DNA of 64,000 nt from JAAURB01 sp049647265 (GTDB lineage Bacteria > Cyanobacteriota > Cyanobacteriia > Cyanobacteriales > Microcoleaceae), in assembly GCA_049647265.1 (NCBI GenBank), contig JBARXJ010000042.1, positions 55,192 through 119,191 of the forward strand, read 5' to 3'. The position numbers and the translations under genes are program-made. A model generated the notes under the pieces. The model was not told the origin of the DNA. It searched no databases and worked only from the letters and a program-made list of their open reading frames with translations. This document shows positions 1-8,710 of this stretch, piece after piece (positions within the stretch are counted from its first letter, which is position 1; each line of letters starts with the position of its first letter).

Positions 1-555
1 GACGCAACAGGCTAAAGCGTAAACTGTTGCCACTCCCGTTAATATAGGGGCAAACTGCATGAAATAAAGATGCATCATAATCTTTTATAAAGTACACGCC
101 AATCAATAATTAGAACTCGAGTCGTGATCTAATCTATAGCACCTCACCAGAGCAGTTAGGACATGATCAAAGTCTTACACAGTTGTATTGTCAAGAATTT
201 GACTGGGTGACTTGGTGTACAGACGTTACATTTCAATCTCTACGTCTGACTTCTGCTATAACTCCTATTTTGACATTCTTCCTGTTGAAAAGGATAAGAG
301 ATGTCCCAGAGGAGTGAATAAGATTGCACCACGACAATTTTGAAGAAAACCGAAAATGAATTTTTTGTATTTGACAACTGAAGCGTTATATTCAACTGCT
401 CAGTTACGAATGTTTTAAGCCATTTATCATTCCTTAGCTTCGTCATGCTGAAATAACGTTTTTTTGCGATTGCGGCTTATTGACAAGGATATTTTCTTAC
501 ACATCCAAACGGAATTACTGTATATATTCTTAATATTAAAAATAAAAACATAAAT
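1..555. other. Non-coding edge region
   Basis: I find no convincing gene here. A 68-codon frame on the minus strand (240-446) has no ribosome binding site, no recognisable family and an unnatural composition, so I treat it as chance. The stretch is AT-rich and probably carries the downstream region of the minus-strand membrane protein gene that ends at 556, plus the edge of an unseen neighbour to the left. Confidence 0.5.
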
Positions 556-1329
556 TTATCGATTTTGAAATATTTCGGGCTGAGAATGTTCCATTTCACA
601 ATCAATTTTTCGTTGCTGTTGTGCAAGATCACTCATCTGCTTTGCTAGATTTAAACAAACAGAAAAAGCAGAGATAAATACGCCTTCAGCGATTAACTTT
701 AGAGATTCTTCAACGGTTTGTAAGCAATCATAAACTAATTCTTGATACTGTGGATTAGTGATCCAATATTGAACTAACGTTTCATCATTATTATACCAAT
801 CAAAAACACCCATAATTGCAGTTAAAATAAATGCTCCGATAAAGAATCTAAAAGCAGGGCGGTATTGCTTAAATTCATACCAAAAACTATAAATAAAATA
901 ACTGCCAATCACACTATAAGAGATTAAAATAATATCGTCTATTCTATCGGTTACAGCAGTTTCTTGAATGTCTAAAATCCAATGAATAAAATGATCGGTT
1001 TTCTCGTGAATTTCAAAATAATCATCTAAGGCTAGAAAGACAAATCCAAACGTCATCATTCTCCATAAGTTAACCGGAGATTTCCAGGATTTCCGTTGAG
1101 AACTAGCCTGTTTTCTATAGTTTGCAATTTTCCAACATAATCCCGATAAAATTAATAACTGTAAACTCGATAGCAACGTCATAATCTCGGTTTCTTCAAA
1201 ATATTCTATCGGACTTTCCTTTTGAACAATTGCCCAAATAATAGCCATCGCGATCGCTGTCAAATTAAAGGCTAAAATAATCCAAAGATAAGACGAAGAA
1301 GAAGAAACTTTTTTAATGAATTTATTCAC
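556..1329 (-). CDS. Uncharacterised multi-pass membrane protein
   Basis: This 257-residue protein has several clear hydrophobic helices, at about residues 12-36, 48-68, 90-108, 130-148 and 160-178. That makes it an integral membrane protein. Charged loops between the helices contain an EIHEKTDHFIH segment and several Asp/Glu residues. The last 30 residues are soluble and rich in Gln and Glu. The ATG start at 1329 fits the first helix. I do not recognise a named family. The gene stands alone, divergent from the cheB gene that starts 145 bp away, so the two may share a promoter region. The reading frame and membrane topology are seen in the sequence; the function is unknown. Confidence 0.75.
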   Translation of the reverse strand: MNKFIKKVSSSSSYLWIILAFNLTAIAMAIIWAIVQKESPIEYFEETEIMTLLSSLQLLILSGLCWKIANYRKQASSQRKSWKSPVNLWRMMTFGFVFLALDDYFEIHEKTDHFIHWILDIQETAVTDRIDDIILISYSVIGSYFIYSFWYEFKQYRPAFRFFIGAFILTAIMGVFDWYNNDETLVQYWITNPQYQELVYDCLQTVEESLKLIAEGVFISAFSVCLNLAKQMSDLAQQQRKIDCEMEHSQPEIFQNR

Positions 1330-1474
1330 GACTCACACCACACACAACAGTTAAAAATAGATTAACGCACCTCACCTAACCAGAATTTCGATGATTTGTC
1401 AAAGTATCATTAGATGTAGCTCTCAACTGCTACAATTTATACAGTATTTGTAGAATAATTTAAAGTTAAATATT

Positions 1475-2098
1475 TTGGCAAAGTTTTCAGCCCAGCAACA
1501 GCGCGATCGCGCTTCTAACTTTCCCAGCACCGCATTTGATATTGTGGCTGTGGCGGCTTCTGCGGGGGGGCTGAATGCTCTAACTCAGGTATTATCTGAT
1601 TTACCCGCCCAGTTTCCCGCTGCTGTGGTTGTGGTACAACACCTTGACCCAAATCATCGTTCCCTGATCGCCAATATCCTCAGTCGTCATACCCCCATGC
1701 AAGTTAAGCAAGCTGAAGAAGAAGATAATTTAAGTCCAGGGACAGTCTATATCGCCCCGCCGAACCATCATTTATTGGTAAACTCCGATGGTACGCTTTC
1801 CCTAACACAATCAGAACAGGTTCATTTTGTCCGACCTTCAGCCGATCTGCTATTTGACTCTGTTGCAGCCAGTTATAAACAACGGGCGATCGCAGTTGTT
1901 CTCTCAGGCACAGGGAGTGATGGGGCGATGGGAGTACAAACCATTAAGAAAATGGGGGGAATTGCGATCGCTCAGGATCAAGAAACGGCTGAATTTTCTG
2001 GGATGCCTGCTGCTGCCATTCATACCGGAGATGTGGATTTTATTTTACCTCTGAGTCAGGTTGCGGCTGCACTGATTTCACTGGTGATGCCAGGGTAA
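1475..2098 (+). CDS. cheB: CheB-type protein-glutamate methylesterase, stand-alone catalytic domain
   Basis: The 207-residue protein is a CheB catalytic domain with no N-terminal receiver domain. The triad of this family is visible: Ser29 in the SAGG motif, His56 in QHLDPNH and Asp149 in GTGSDGAMG. CheB enzymes hydrolyse glutamyl methyl esters or deamidate glutamines on chemoreceptors. Without a receiver domain, control by phosphorylation must come from elsewhere. The start is TTG at 1475; no in-frame ATG precedes the conserved FDIVAVAAS strand. Downstream lie a CheR-PAS gene and a hybrid kinase. In many bacteria these CheB and CheR-PAS parts are fused in one polypeptide, so this looks like a split form. 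The substrate may not be a classical chemoreceptor, since none is encoded nearby. Confidence 0.9.
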   Translation: MAKFSAQQQRDRASNFPSTAFDIVAVAASAGGLNALTQVLSDLPAQFPAAVVVVQHLDPNHRSLIANILSRHTPMQVKQAEEEDNLSPGTVYIAPPNHHLLVNSDGTLSLTQSEQVHFVRPSADLLFDSVAASYKQRAIAVVLSGTGSDGAMGVQTIKKMGGIAIAQDQETAEFSGMPAAAIHTGDVDFILPLSQVAAALISLVMPG

Positions 2099-2181
2099 GC
2101 TATTATTTAGTCTCGTCAGATCAAAAACATAAATACACAAGTATTAACAGAAAGCTGTATGATTTAATGATAAATGAGAGT

Positions 2182-2224
2182 TGAGCCATCAATTAATTAT
2201 TAGGAGTTGATTGCTCATTTAAAA
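2182..2224 (+). terminator. Hairpin between cheB and cheR-PAS, possible terminator or attenuator
   Basis: TGAGC (2182-2186) and ATCAA (2188-2192) pair with TTGAT (2207-2211) and GCTCA (2213-2217). This gives a 10-bp stem with one C/T mismatch and a 14-nt loop, followed by TTTAAAATTT. It lies 84 nt after the cheB stop and about 140 nt before cheR. It could end most cheB transcripts or stabilise a 3' end. The T run is short and interrupted, so efficiency is uncertain. Confidence 0.4.
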
Positions 2225-2363
2225 TTTAATGATGAGAGAAATCACAAAAAATCAATTAATCAATTTTATTTTACCCGAGTTCTGTATAAAAAATCAATAA
2301 AACAAACTAAAATCTATTCAGAATAATTGAACCCCCAACTCTCAAATCAAACCCTTGTGTTCG

Positions 2364-4223
2364 ATGACTCATACCCATAATGAAAATGAAAATCAAGTTT
2401 TTGAAACCCTGCTAGACTACCTGAGGCAATCCCGAGGCTTTGATTTTACGGGGTACAAACGTTCTAGCCTCCAGCGCCGAGTTTGTAAGCAAATGCAATC
2501 TTACAGTATTGAAAACTTTGGCGATTACCTCGATTACTTACAGGTGCATCCCGAAGAATTTTTGCCACTATTCAATACAATCTTGATTAACGTGACGGCT
2601 TTCTTTCGGGATAAAAGTGCCTGGGACTATATTCAGAATAAAACTTTACCCCGCATTCTCGAAAATAAATCTGACCGTTCCCCAATTCGGATTTGGAGTG
2701 CTGGTTGTTCTTCTGGGGAAGAAGCTTACAGCTTGGCGATGATTTTAGCGGATTTGTTAGGAATTGAACAGTTCCGCCAACGGGTGAAGATTTATGCGAC
2801 CGATGTAGACGAAGAGGCTCTCAGCCAAGCGCGTCAGGCAAGCTATAGTCCCAAACAGATTCAACCCATTTCGCAACACTTACAGGATCAGTTCTTTGAG
2901 CCAGCGGGACAACGTTACGTTTTCCGACCCGATCTGCGACGGGGGGTGATTTTTGGTCGTCACGATCTAATGCAGGATGCTCCCATTTCCCGCCTCGATC
3001 TACTGGTTTGTCGCAATACCCTGATGTATTTTAATGCTGAAACTCAGCAGCGAATTCTCAAGCGGTTTCACTTTGCCCTCAACGAGACTGGGGTTTTATT
3101 TTTGGGTAAGGCAGAAATGTTGCTGACCCATGCTAATATCTTTGTACCCTTGAGCTTACAGCATCGGATCTTTCGTCGAGTTACCGATCCCAATCGGCGA
3201 AATCGTCTGTTTGCAGTCCCTAAAATGGATGAACAGGAGACTAGCAATGGCATCGATCACCACCTGCGTTTGCGGGAGTTGGCGTTTGATGCAGTTCCTG
3301 TGGCTCAGATCATCGTGAATACCGAGAATATTCTGGTGCTGGCTAATCTCACGGCTCGGTCGATGTTTGGGATTAACTTTTTAGATTTGGGTCGTCCCCT
3401 ACAAGATTTAGAAATTTCCTACCGTCCCCTGGAGTTACGCTCTCATATCGACCTAGTGGCCAGCGAACGTCACCCGATTGTGATTTCAGATGTGGCTCGC
3501 CACCTCCGAGATCGGACTCCACAGTATCTCGATATCCATTTCAGCCCACTAGAAGATAGCGATAATACACTTCTGGGAACCAGTATCTCGTTTATTAATG
3601 TAACTCACTATCACCAACTCCAGGAGGAACTACAGCAGTCTAATCAGGAACTAGAAACCGCCAACGAGGAATTGCAGTCCAGCAACGAAGAATTAGAGAC
3701 CACCAACGAAGAACTTCAGTCCACTAACGAAGAATTAGAGACCACCAACGAAGAATTGCAGTCTACTAACGAAGAATTGGAGACGATGAATGAAGAACTC
3801 CAGTCTACCAACGAAGAGCTACAAACCATTAACGATGAGTTGCGTCTACGCACCACTGACCTTAACCAAGCCAATGCTTTCTTAAGTTCTATTCTCACTA
3901 GCCTGCAAGCCGGGGTTGTTGTTGTAGATCGCCAATTTCATATCCTCAGTTGGAACGATGAAGCAGAAAATCTGTGGGGATTAAGGGTCGATGAAGTCCG
4001 GGGGCAATCCTTATTTAGCCTTGATATTGGCTTACCTGTCGATCGACTGCGAGACCCCATTCGCAACTCCCTGGCAGGAGACGAACGTACAGAAATGGTA
4101 CTACAAGCCATTAACCGTCGGGGTCAAACCATTCACTGTCGCATTAGTTACAATCCCCTACTGAGTGCTCAAGGGCAACGTCAGGGAGTGATCTTACTCA
4201 TGGAGGAAATAGAACATGACTAA
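2364..4223 (+). CDS. cheR: CheR-type methyltransferase fused to coiled coil and PAS domain
   Basis: The protein has about 619 residues. Residues about 10-70 form the all-helical CheR N-domain and about 75-270 the SAM-dependent methyltransferase domain, with IWSAGCSSGEEAYSLA as SAM-binding motif I. A PAS-like region follows near 305-405, then a long coiled coil of repeating EELQSTNEELET heptads near 415-500 and a C-terminal PAS domain near 505-610. CheR enzymes methylate receptor glutamates, and the coiled coil/PAS part is typical of CheB/CheR-PAS sensory proteins. I chose ATG 2364 because the open frame upstream adds only TTG-TGT-TCG. The stop overlaps the start of the hybrid kinase gene by 8 nt, so the two are translationally coupled. 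No kinase domain is present; the coupled kinase probably supplies it. Confidence 0.9.
   Translation: MTHTHNENENQVFETLLDYLRQSRGFDFTGYKRSSLQRRVCKQMQSYSIENFGDYLDYLQVHPEEFLPLFNTILINVTAFFRDKSAWDYIQNKTLPRILENKSDRSPIRIWSAGCSSGEEAYSLAMILADLLGIEQFRQRVKIYATDVDEEALSQARQASYSPKQIQPISQHLQDQFFEPAGQRYVFRPDLRRGVIFGRHDLMQDAPISRLDLLVCRNTLMYFNAETQQRILKRFHFALNETGVLFLGKAEMLLTHANIFVPLSLQHRIFRRVTDPNRRNRLFAVPKMDEQETSNGIDHHLRLRELAFDAVPVAQIIVNTENILVLANLTARSMFGINFLDLGRPLQDLEISYRPLELRSHIDLVASERHPIVISDVARHLRDRTPQYLDIHFSPLEDSDNTLLGTSISFINVTHYHQLQEELQQSNQELETANEELQSSNEELETTNEELQSTNEELETTNEELQSTNEELETMNEELQSTNEELQTINDELRLRTTDLNQANAFLSSILTSLQAGVVVVDRQFHILSWNDEAENLWGLRVDEVRGQSLFSLDIGLPVDRLRDPIRNSLAGDERTEMVLQAINRRGQTIHCRISYNPLLSAQGQRQGVILLMEEIEHD
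3645..3850 (+). repeat. In-frame heptad repeats encoding a coiled coil
   Basis: Within cheR, near-identical units of about 42 nt (two heptads, of the ELETTNEELQSTNE type) occur roughly four to five times. Copies differ mostly at synonymous positions. They encode the signalling coiled coil between the methyltransferase and the last PAS domain. The repeat could change length by slippage in steps of 21 or 42 nt without loss of frame. Confidence 0.8.
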
Positions 4224-6342
4224 TATTAATCAGTTTGAAGACTGGATTATAGTGGCTCAAGCCCGTTTAGAACAGATTCAGCAAAATACCAGCGACTTAC
4301 AGCCCGGAACACAGGATATCCTCACCGAACTTTGCATTAATACTGAGGAGTTGCACGTTGCGACAGAACAATTGCAGTTGCAAAATGAACAATTGCTTGC
4401 CACCCGTCAGCAACTAGAAGCAGAACGTCAGCGCTACTTGGAGTTATTTGATTTTGCCCCCAATGGATATATTGTCACTGATAGGGAGGGGATTATCCAA
4501 CAGGCCAATCGCTCTGCGGCTGAATTACTCAATGTCCCTCAAAAATATCTCTCCGCCAAACCCCTGGATGTGTTTGTGGCTCAAACAGACCGTGAATCCT
4601 TTAACCGTCAATGGTTTGACATCACGATAGAATTTCCTCTGGCTTGTGAAATAGCCTCTAGACGCGCTTTTGAGCCCGTTGGGAACTATACCACAGGCAA
4701 CCTCATTCAGGACTGGGAAGTTCAACTCCAACCCCGTCAGGGTGAACCCATTCCCGTGGCACTGTCTCTCTCGGCTACCTGTAACGCTTCAGGGGAGTTA
4801 ACCGATCTGTTATGGCTGATTCGAGATTTACGTCAATCTAAACAGGCAGAAGCGCAAATTCGGCAGCAAGCGGCTTTGTTGGATGTGGCAACGGATGGGA
4901 TTTGGGTTCAAGATCTAAAGGGAAAAATTTTATATTGGAATCAAGCGGCTGAGAACATCTACGGTTGGACAGCCACAGAAGCGATCGGGCAATCTTGCGA
5001 TCGCCTGTTGTTGCATCCGACAATGACATCTCAATGGAGAAAAGCTCAGCAAACGACTGTCAACCGAGGACAGTGGCAAGGAGAATTGCAAAATTTCACA
5101 AAATCCAATGAAGAAATTCGAGTAGAAAGTCATTGGACATTAGTTCCAGACTCCGGCAACAACCCTCAATCTATCCTAATTGTTGATAGCGATATTACTC
5201 AGAAAAAACAACTAGAAAAGCAATTGTTTCAAGCCCAGCGCCTAGAGAGTATAGGGACATTGGCAAGCGGCATTGCCCATGATCTGAATAATATCTTGAC
5301 TCCAGTCGTACCCATTGCTCAGATGTTAATGCTCAAACTTCCGAATCTCGATGATGACACGAGAAAATTGCTGGAAATGATTCAAAATAGTGGCAGGCGT
5401 GGGGCGGCGATCATCAAGCAAATTCTAGGATTTGCCCGAGGCATCGAAGCAACACGGATGACAATACAACTGCAAAGCGTTATCCAGGAAGTAACCCATA
5501 TCGTCACCGAAATTTTTCCCAAGTCGATTGAACTTCGCACCCATGTCCCTGACAACCTGTGGGGAATTGATGGGGATTTTAGTCAATTGTATCAGGTTCT
5601 GATCAATCTGTGTATTAACGGCCGCGATGCCATGGCTTCAGGGGGAATCCTCAGTATTAATGCTGAAAATCTATCTGTCGATGAAGACTTTGTCCAAATG
5701 CATTTAGGGGCAGAAGTTGGGCCTTATGTGGCGATCGCTGTTTCTGATACCGGGATTGGTATTTCTCAGGAAAACTTAGATCGGATTTTTGATCTGTTTT
5801 TCACGACCAAAGCAGTGGGTGAAGGGACAGGTTTAGGTTTGTCAACGGTTGCGACTATTGTCAAAAGTCATGGCGGGTTTGTTGAGGTATCGAGTCAGCT
5901 CGGAAAAGGGACGCAATTTCAGGTATTTTTGCCAGCGGTTGATGTTACAGAAACGGTTGTTAAGGACAGTCAAGAACTTCCTCAGGGAAACGGAGAATTG
6001 ATTTTGATTGTTGATGATGAAGATAGCATTTGTCAGATTAATAAAACTGTATTGGAAACCTATGGTTATCGAGTCTTAACAGCCGACAATGCTTTCTCTG
6101 GGATTGAGTTATATACTCAGCATCACTCAGAAATTAGTCTGGTATTAATGGATTTGATGATGCCATTGATGGATGGTGTCACTGCTATTGAGGCATTATT
6201 AAACATTAATCCTAATGTTGAGATTGTTGTGGTCAGTGGAGATACAAATACTCATCAAATTACTGAAATGATCGGAAACAAGATTAAAGCATTTTTGCCA
6301 AAACCTTACACTTTAGAAGAATTATTGCAAATTTTAGCCTAG
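4216..6342 (+). CDS. PAS-PAS hybrid sensor histidine kinase with C-terminal receiver
   Basis: The 708-residue soluble protein starts with a Gln-rich coiled coil (about 1-70). Two PAS domains follow (about 70-200 and 210-330). The HisKA domain has phospho-acceptor His355 in SGIAHDLNN, and the HATPase_c domain shows the N box (NLCINGRDAM) and the GTGLGLS G box. A receiver domain (about 590-708) has Asp646 in LMDLMMP as likely phospho-acceptor. It would autophosphorylate and pass phosphate to its own receiver, either as output or to an unlinked phosphotransferase. The ATG overlaps the cheR stop (ATGACTAA), so it is co-translated with CheR-PAS, and both probably act on one signal. No transmembrane helix is visible, so sensing is cytoplasmic. 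Confidence 0.92.
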   Translation: MTNINQFEDWIIVAQARLEQIQQNTSDLQPGTQDILTELCINTEELHVATEQLQLQNEQLLATRQQLEAERQRYLELFDFAPNGYIVTDREGIIQQANRSAAELLNVPQKYLSAKPLDVFVAQTDRESFNRQWFDITIEFPLACEIASRRAFEPVGNYTTGNLIQDWEVQLQPRQGEPIPVALSLSATCNASGELTDLLWLIRDLRQSKQAEAQIRQQAALLDVATDGIWVQDLKGKILYWNQAAENIYGWTATEAIGQSCDRLLLHPTMTSQWRKAQQTTVNRGQWQGELQNFTKSNEEIRVESHWTLVPDSGNNPQSILIVDSDITQKKQLEKQLFQAQRLESIGTLASGIAHDLNNILTPVVPIAQMLMLKLPNLDDDTRKLLEMIQNSGRRGAAIIKQILGFARGIEATRMTIQLQSVIQEVTHIVTEIFPKSIELRTHVPDNLWGIDGDFSQLYQVLINLCINGRDAMASGGILSINAENLSVDEDFVQMHLGAEVGPYVAIAVSDTGIGISQENLDRIFDLFFTTKAVGEGTGLGLSTVATIVKSHGGFVEVSSQLGKGTQFQVFLPAVDVTETVVKDSQELPQGNGELILIVDDEDSICQINKTVLETYGYRVLTADNAFSGIELYTQHHSEISLVLMDLMMPLMDGVTAIEALLNINPNVEIVVVSGDTNTHQITEMIGNKIKAFLPKPYTLEELLQILA

Positions 6343-6345
6343 TTA

Positions 6346-7551
6346 TTATCGTTGCGAATGACCCATATCTGTGACTCGCCAACTGAGTTTTAAATTGATC
6401 CAAAAATTCCAAGCCGTAACAATCGCGATCGCCATCAGTTTCGCGAAATATTCATTAATGCCGAGTAGATTAAATAAGAGATTAACTAATAATACATTTA
6501 AAATTAATCCCACTAAGCAAACGCCGTTAAATTTCAAAAGCCGCTTCAGCCGTTTTTTCCAGCCCCGTTGTTTGCGGGAAATATCTCGAAACGTCCACAG
6601 ATCATTCCACAAAAAGTTATTTAAAATTGCCACTTCTGTTGATAAAATAGCACTACGAGTTAAACCTAAACTAGCTTGTTCTCGCAATAGATAAAATAGT
6701 CCTAAATCAATAAATAGTCCACTAAACCCAACTATTCCAAATCGTAAAAATCGACGGATGGGAAATAATGCTAAGCGCAATGTTAGTAAATGTTGTAAAT
6801 ATTCGATATACTGTTTCCAGGTGACTTTACTCGCGCCTTCTGTCCGTTCTTGGAAGATATAACCCACTTCAGTAATAAAGCGAATATCACCTCGGCCTAA
6901 TACTTCAATTAAAATTTTATAGCCTTTTGGACTCAAAGTACGCCCTGCGATCGCATCTCGCCGCAGCATAAAATAACCACTCATGGGGTCAGAAACACAG
7001 CCCAACACACCGGGTAACACAATTAATCCTAACACTTGAGCGCCACGGGATAAAAGCCGTCGGGTTAAACTCCAGTCACTCACGCCACCTTGGTTAACAT
7101 GACGACTGGCAACGGCTAAATCTGCGCCTGCGTTGATATTTTCCCAGAGTGAAATTAAGGTTTCGGGGGGATGTTGTAAATCGGCATCAATGACCCCTAA
7201 AACATCACCTCGCGCTACTTGCCAACCGCGAATTACAGCGCTTGAGAGTCCCCGTTGAGTTTGACGACGCATTACCCGCAGTTGAGGATAACGCAGGCTG
7301 AGGTTAAGGGCAAATTGCCAGGTTTGATCGGGGCTATTATCATCAATTACAATCAGTTCATAACGATCAGGAATGGCGCGATCAAGAAGCTGAGTCAGTC
7401 GTTGAATTAATATTTCTATATTCTGACTTTCTTGATAAGTTGGAATAATTAAAGATAATTTAATATTAGATTGTTCGATTGCGCCCTGGGGTAAAACTCT
7501 CAGTAAGCCAGTGGGTTCTGACAATAAAGAGTTTGCTTGCTTCAGATACAT
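6346..7551 (-). CDS. Family 2 glycosyltransferase (DPM1-like) fused to GtrA-like membrane domain
   Basis: Residues about 30-245 form a GT-A glycosyltransferase of the dolichyl/polyprenyl-phosphate mannosyltransferase type. Visible motifs are LSLIIPTYQE, VIDDNSPD and the DADLQHPP motif that binds the metal and nucleotide sugar. Residues about 265-395 form a GtrA-like four-helix membrane domain, starting FLRFGIVGFSGLFIDLG. Such two-part proteins move a sugar from a nucleotide donor onto a polyprenyl phosphate and may help flip it across the membrane for glycan or glycolipid assembly. The length of 401 residues fits the family. The gene is convergent with the hybrid kinase, with only 3 bp between stops. 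No glycan cluster surrounds it, so the final product is unknown. Confidence 0.9.
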   Translation of the reverse strand: MYLKQANSLLSEPTGLLRVLPQGAIEQSNIKLSLIIPTYQESQNIEILIQRLTQLLDRAIPDRYELIVIDDNSPDQTWQFALNLSLRYPQLRVMRRQTQRGLSSAVIRGWQVARGDVLGVIDADLQHPPETLISLWENINAGADLAVASRHVNQGGVSDWSLTRRLLSRGAQVLGLIVLPGVLGCVSDPMSGYFMLRRDAIAGRTLSPKGYKILIEVLGRGDIRFITEVGYIFQERTEGASKVTWKQYIEYLQHLLTLRLALFPIRRFLRFGIVGFSGLFIDLGLFYLLREQASLGLTRSAILSTEVAILNNFLWNDLWTFRDISRKQRGWKKRLKRLLKFNGVCLVGLILNVLLVNLLFNLLGINEYFAKLMAIAIVTAWNFWINLKLSWRVTDMGHSQR

Positions 7552-7846
7552 AGATTGACCTCATACAGCCATCAACAAGATGCTATCCTCTCAAGCTTGG
7601 TATTATAGCGGGTATTTGGTATTTATTATTCGTTCTTTATTCTTTGTTATTCGTGGCAACAGGGAACAGCGAACGGGAAACAGTGAATTTAGGATTAATT
7701 TGGTTTGCTGTACAGACAGACTCGGTGACGGGCGCATGCAATGCGCCCCTACAGTATCGGGCGTGTCTCCATCTCCTCCTGACAAGAATTTTAGCCTAAT
7801 TGCGGTATGTTAAGAATGCACTGATTATCAATCATCCTCTCAACTC
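7552..7846. other. Intergenic region with repeat-like sequence
   Basis: This 295-bp gap lies between two divergent genes. It contains a GGGAACAG-type tract (about 7657-7680) of a kind common in filamentous cyanobacteria, and the palindromic dispersed repeat described separately. A 77-codon plus-strand frame and a 60-codon minus-strand frame run through it, but both are made of repeat sequence and I do not accept them as genes. The promoter of the phosphatase gene should lie near the right end. Confidence 0.5.
7730..7770. repeat. Dispersed palindromic repeat, copy 1
   Basis: GGGCGCAT (7730-7737) pairs perfectly with ATGCGCCC (7741-7748) across a 3-nt loop and is followed by ACAGTATCGGGCGTG. 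The same arrangement occurs at 55377-55418 with a different loop. Two copies in non-coding DNA, each with a strong stem, suggest a REP- or MITE-like interspersed element. Confidence 0.65.
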
Positions 7847-8491
7847 ATGACTCAGACTGTTTGGATTGCAAGACATGGAAACCGGATAGATTTTGTTAAC
7901 CCGGAGTGGTTTAATACAGCCCAGCGTCGTTACGATCCGCATTTATCCGATGATGGCATCATTCAAGCGCAACAATTAGCAAAACGATTATCCTCTGAAC
8001 ATATTACTCATATATTTGCTTCTCCTTTTTTACGAACCGTTCAAACCGCTTATGCTGTTGCAGAAATATTAGATATCCCACTGAAATTAGACTGGGGTTT
8101 ATGTGAATGGCTTAACCCAGAATGGATGTCAGAACAGCCAGAAACATTATCGGTTGAAACATTAGTTCAACAGTTTCCTCGTATCGATCAAACCCACGTT
8201 ACTCCTATAACCAAATATCCCGAAACTCAGCAAGATTGTTTAAATAGAACAGGTGAAGCCGCCAGACGTTTAGTCGCATCTTATCCCGATGAAGATTTAC
8301 TCTTTGTCGGACATGGACTGTCAGTCGTCGGAACAGCAATGGGATTAGTTCCTAGTTTAACGGCTTCCGATATTACGGCTAGTTTATGTTGTTTAGTCAA
8401 GTTAGTTCGCAACGGTTCAGACTGGACAGTAGAACTGTTTGGAGATACGTCTCATTTATCCGAGACAGAAACAACGGTTCGGTTTAATTAA
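7847..8491 (+). CDS. Histidine phosphatase family protein (phosphoglycerate mutase-like)
   Basis: The 214-residue protein belongs to the branch-1 histidine phosphatase superfamily. The catalytic RHG motif is at residues 8-10 (IARHGNR), and a second conserved His is in VGHGLSVVG near residue 165. The FASPFLRTVQTA segment, with its phosphate-binding Arg, is also present. These enzymes form a phosphohistidine during phosphate-ester hydrolysis. The length matches small fungal-type and STS-like phosphatases rather than glycolytic mutase, and the substrate cannot be told from the sequence. It stands alone between a divergent and a co-directional gene, with its own likely promoter. Confidence 0.85.
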   Translation: MTQTVWIARHGNRIDFVNPEWFNTAQRRYDPHLSDDGIIQAQQLAKRLSSEHITHIFASPFLRTVQTAYAVAEILDIPLKLDWGLCEWLNPEWMSEQPETLSVETLVQQFPRIDQTHVTPITKYPETQQDCLNRTGEAARRLVASYPDEDLLFVGHGLSVVGTAMGLVPSLTASDITASLCCLVKLVRNGSDWTVELFGDTSHLSETETTVRFN

Positions 8492-8710
8492 GTAGACTTT
8501 TATCGTTATTAATAAATTATTTTAGTTTAATTTAAGTAAATTTCAAGCACTCAAGATCATTTTAAAGTTTACTCGGAGTAACTCGTGACGATATTGTTAC
8601 TTGTAACTTTTAAAAGTTTTGTAAATCGCTGACTCATATTTAGTGATTATGGGATGAACCATTGTAAGATTTTAAGCAATTAATCTTGATTCATATTTGA
8701 GCTGCAAAAA

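Noticed and set aside
240..446. 68-codon minus-strand frame
   Set aside because: Poor composition and no ribosome binding site.
3716..3898. Minus-strand frame rich in Ser and Val
   Set aside because: It is the antisense of the CheR coiled-coil repeats.
7580..7813. 77-codon plus-strand frame
   Set aside because: It runs through repeat and palindromic sequence, with no ribosome site and no family resemblance.
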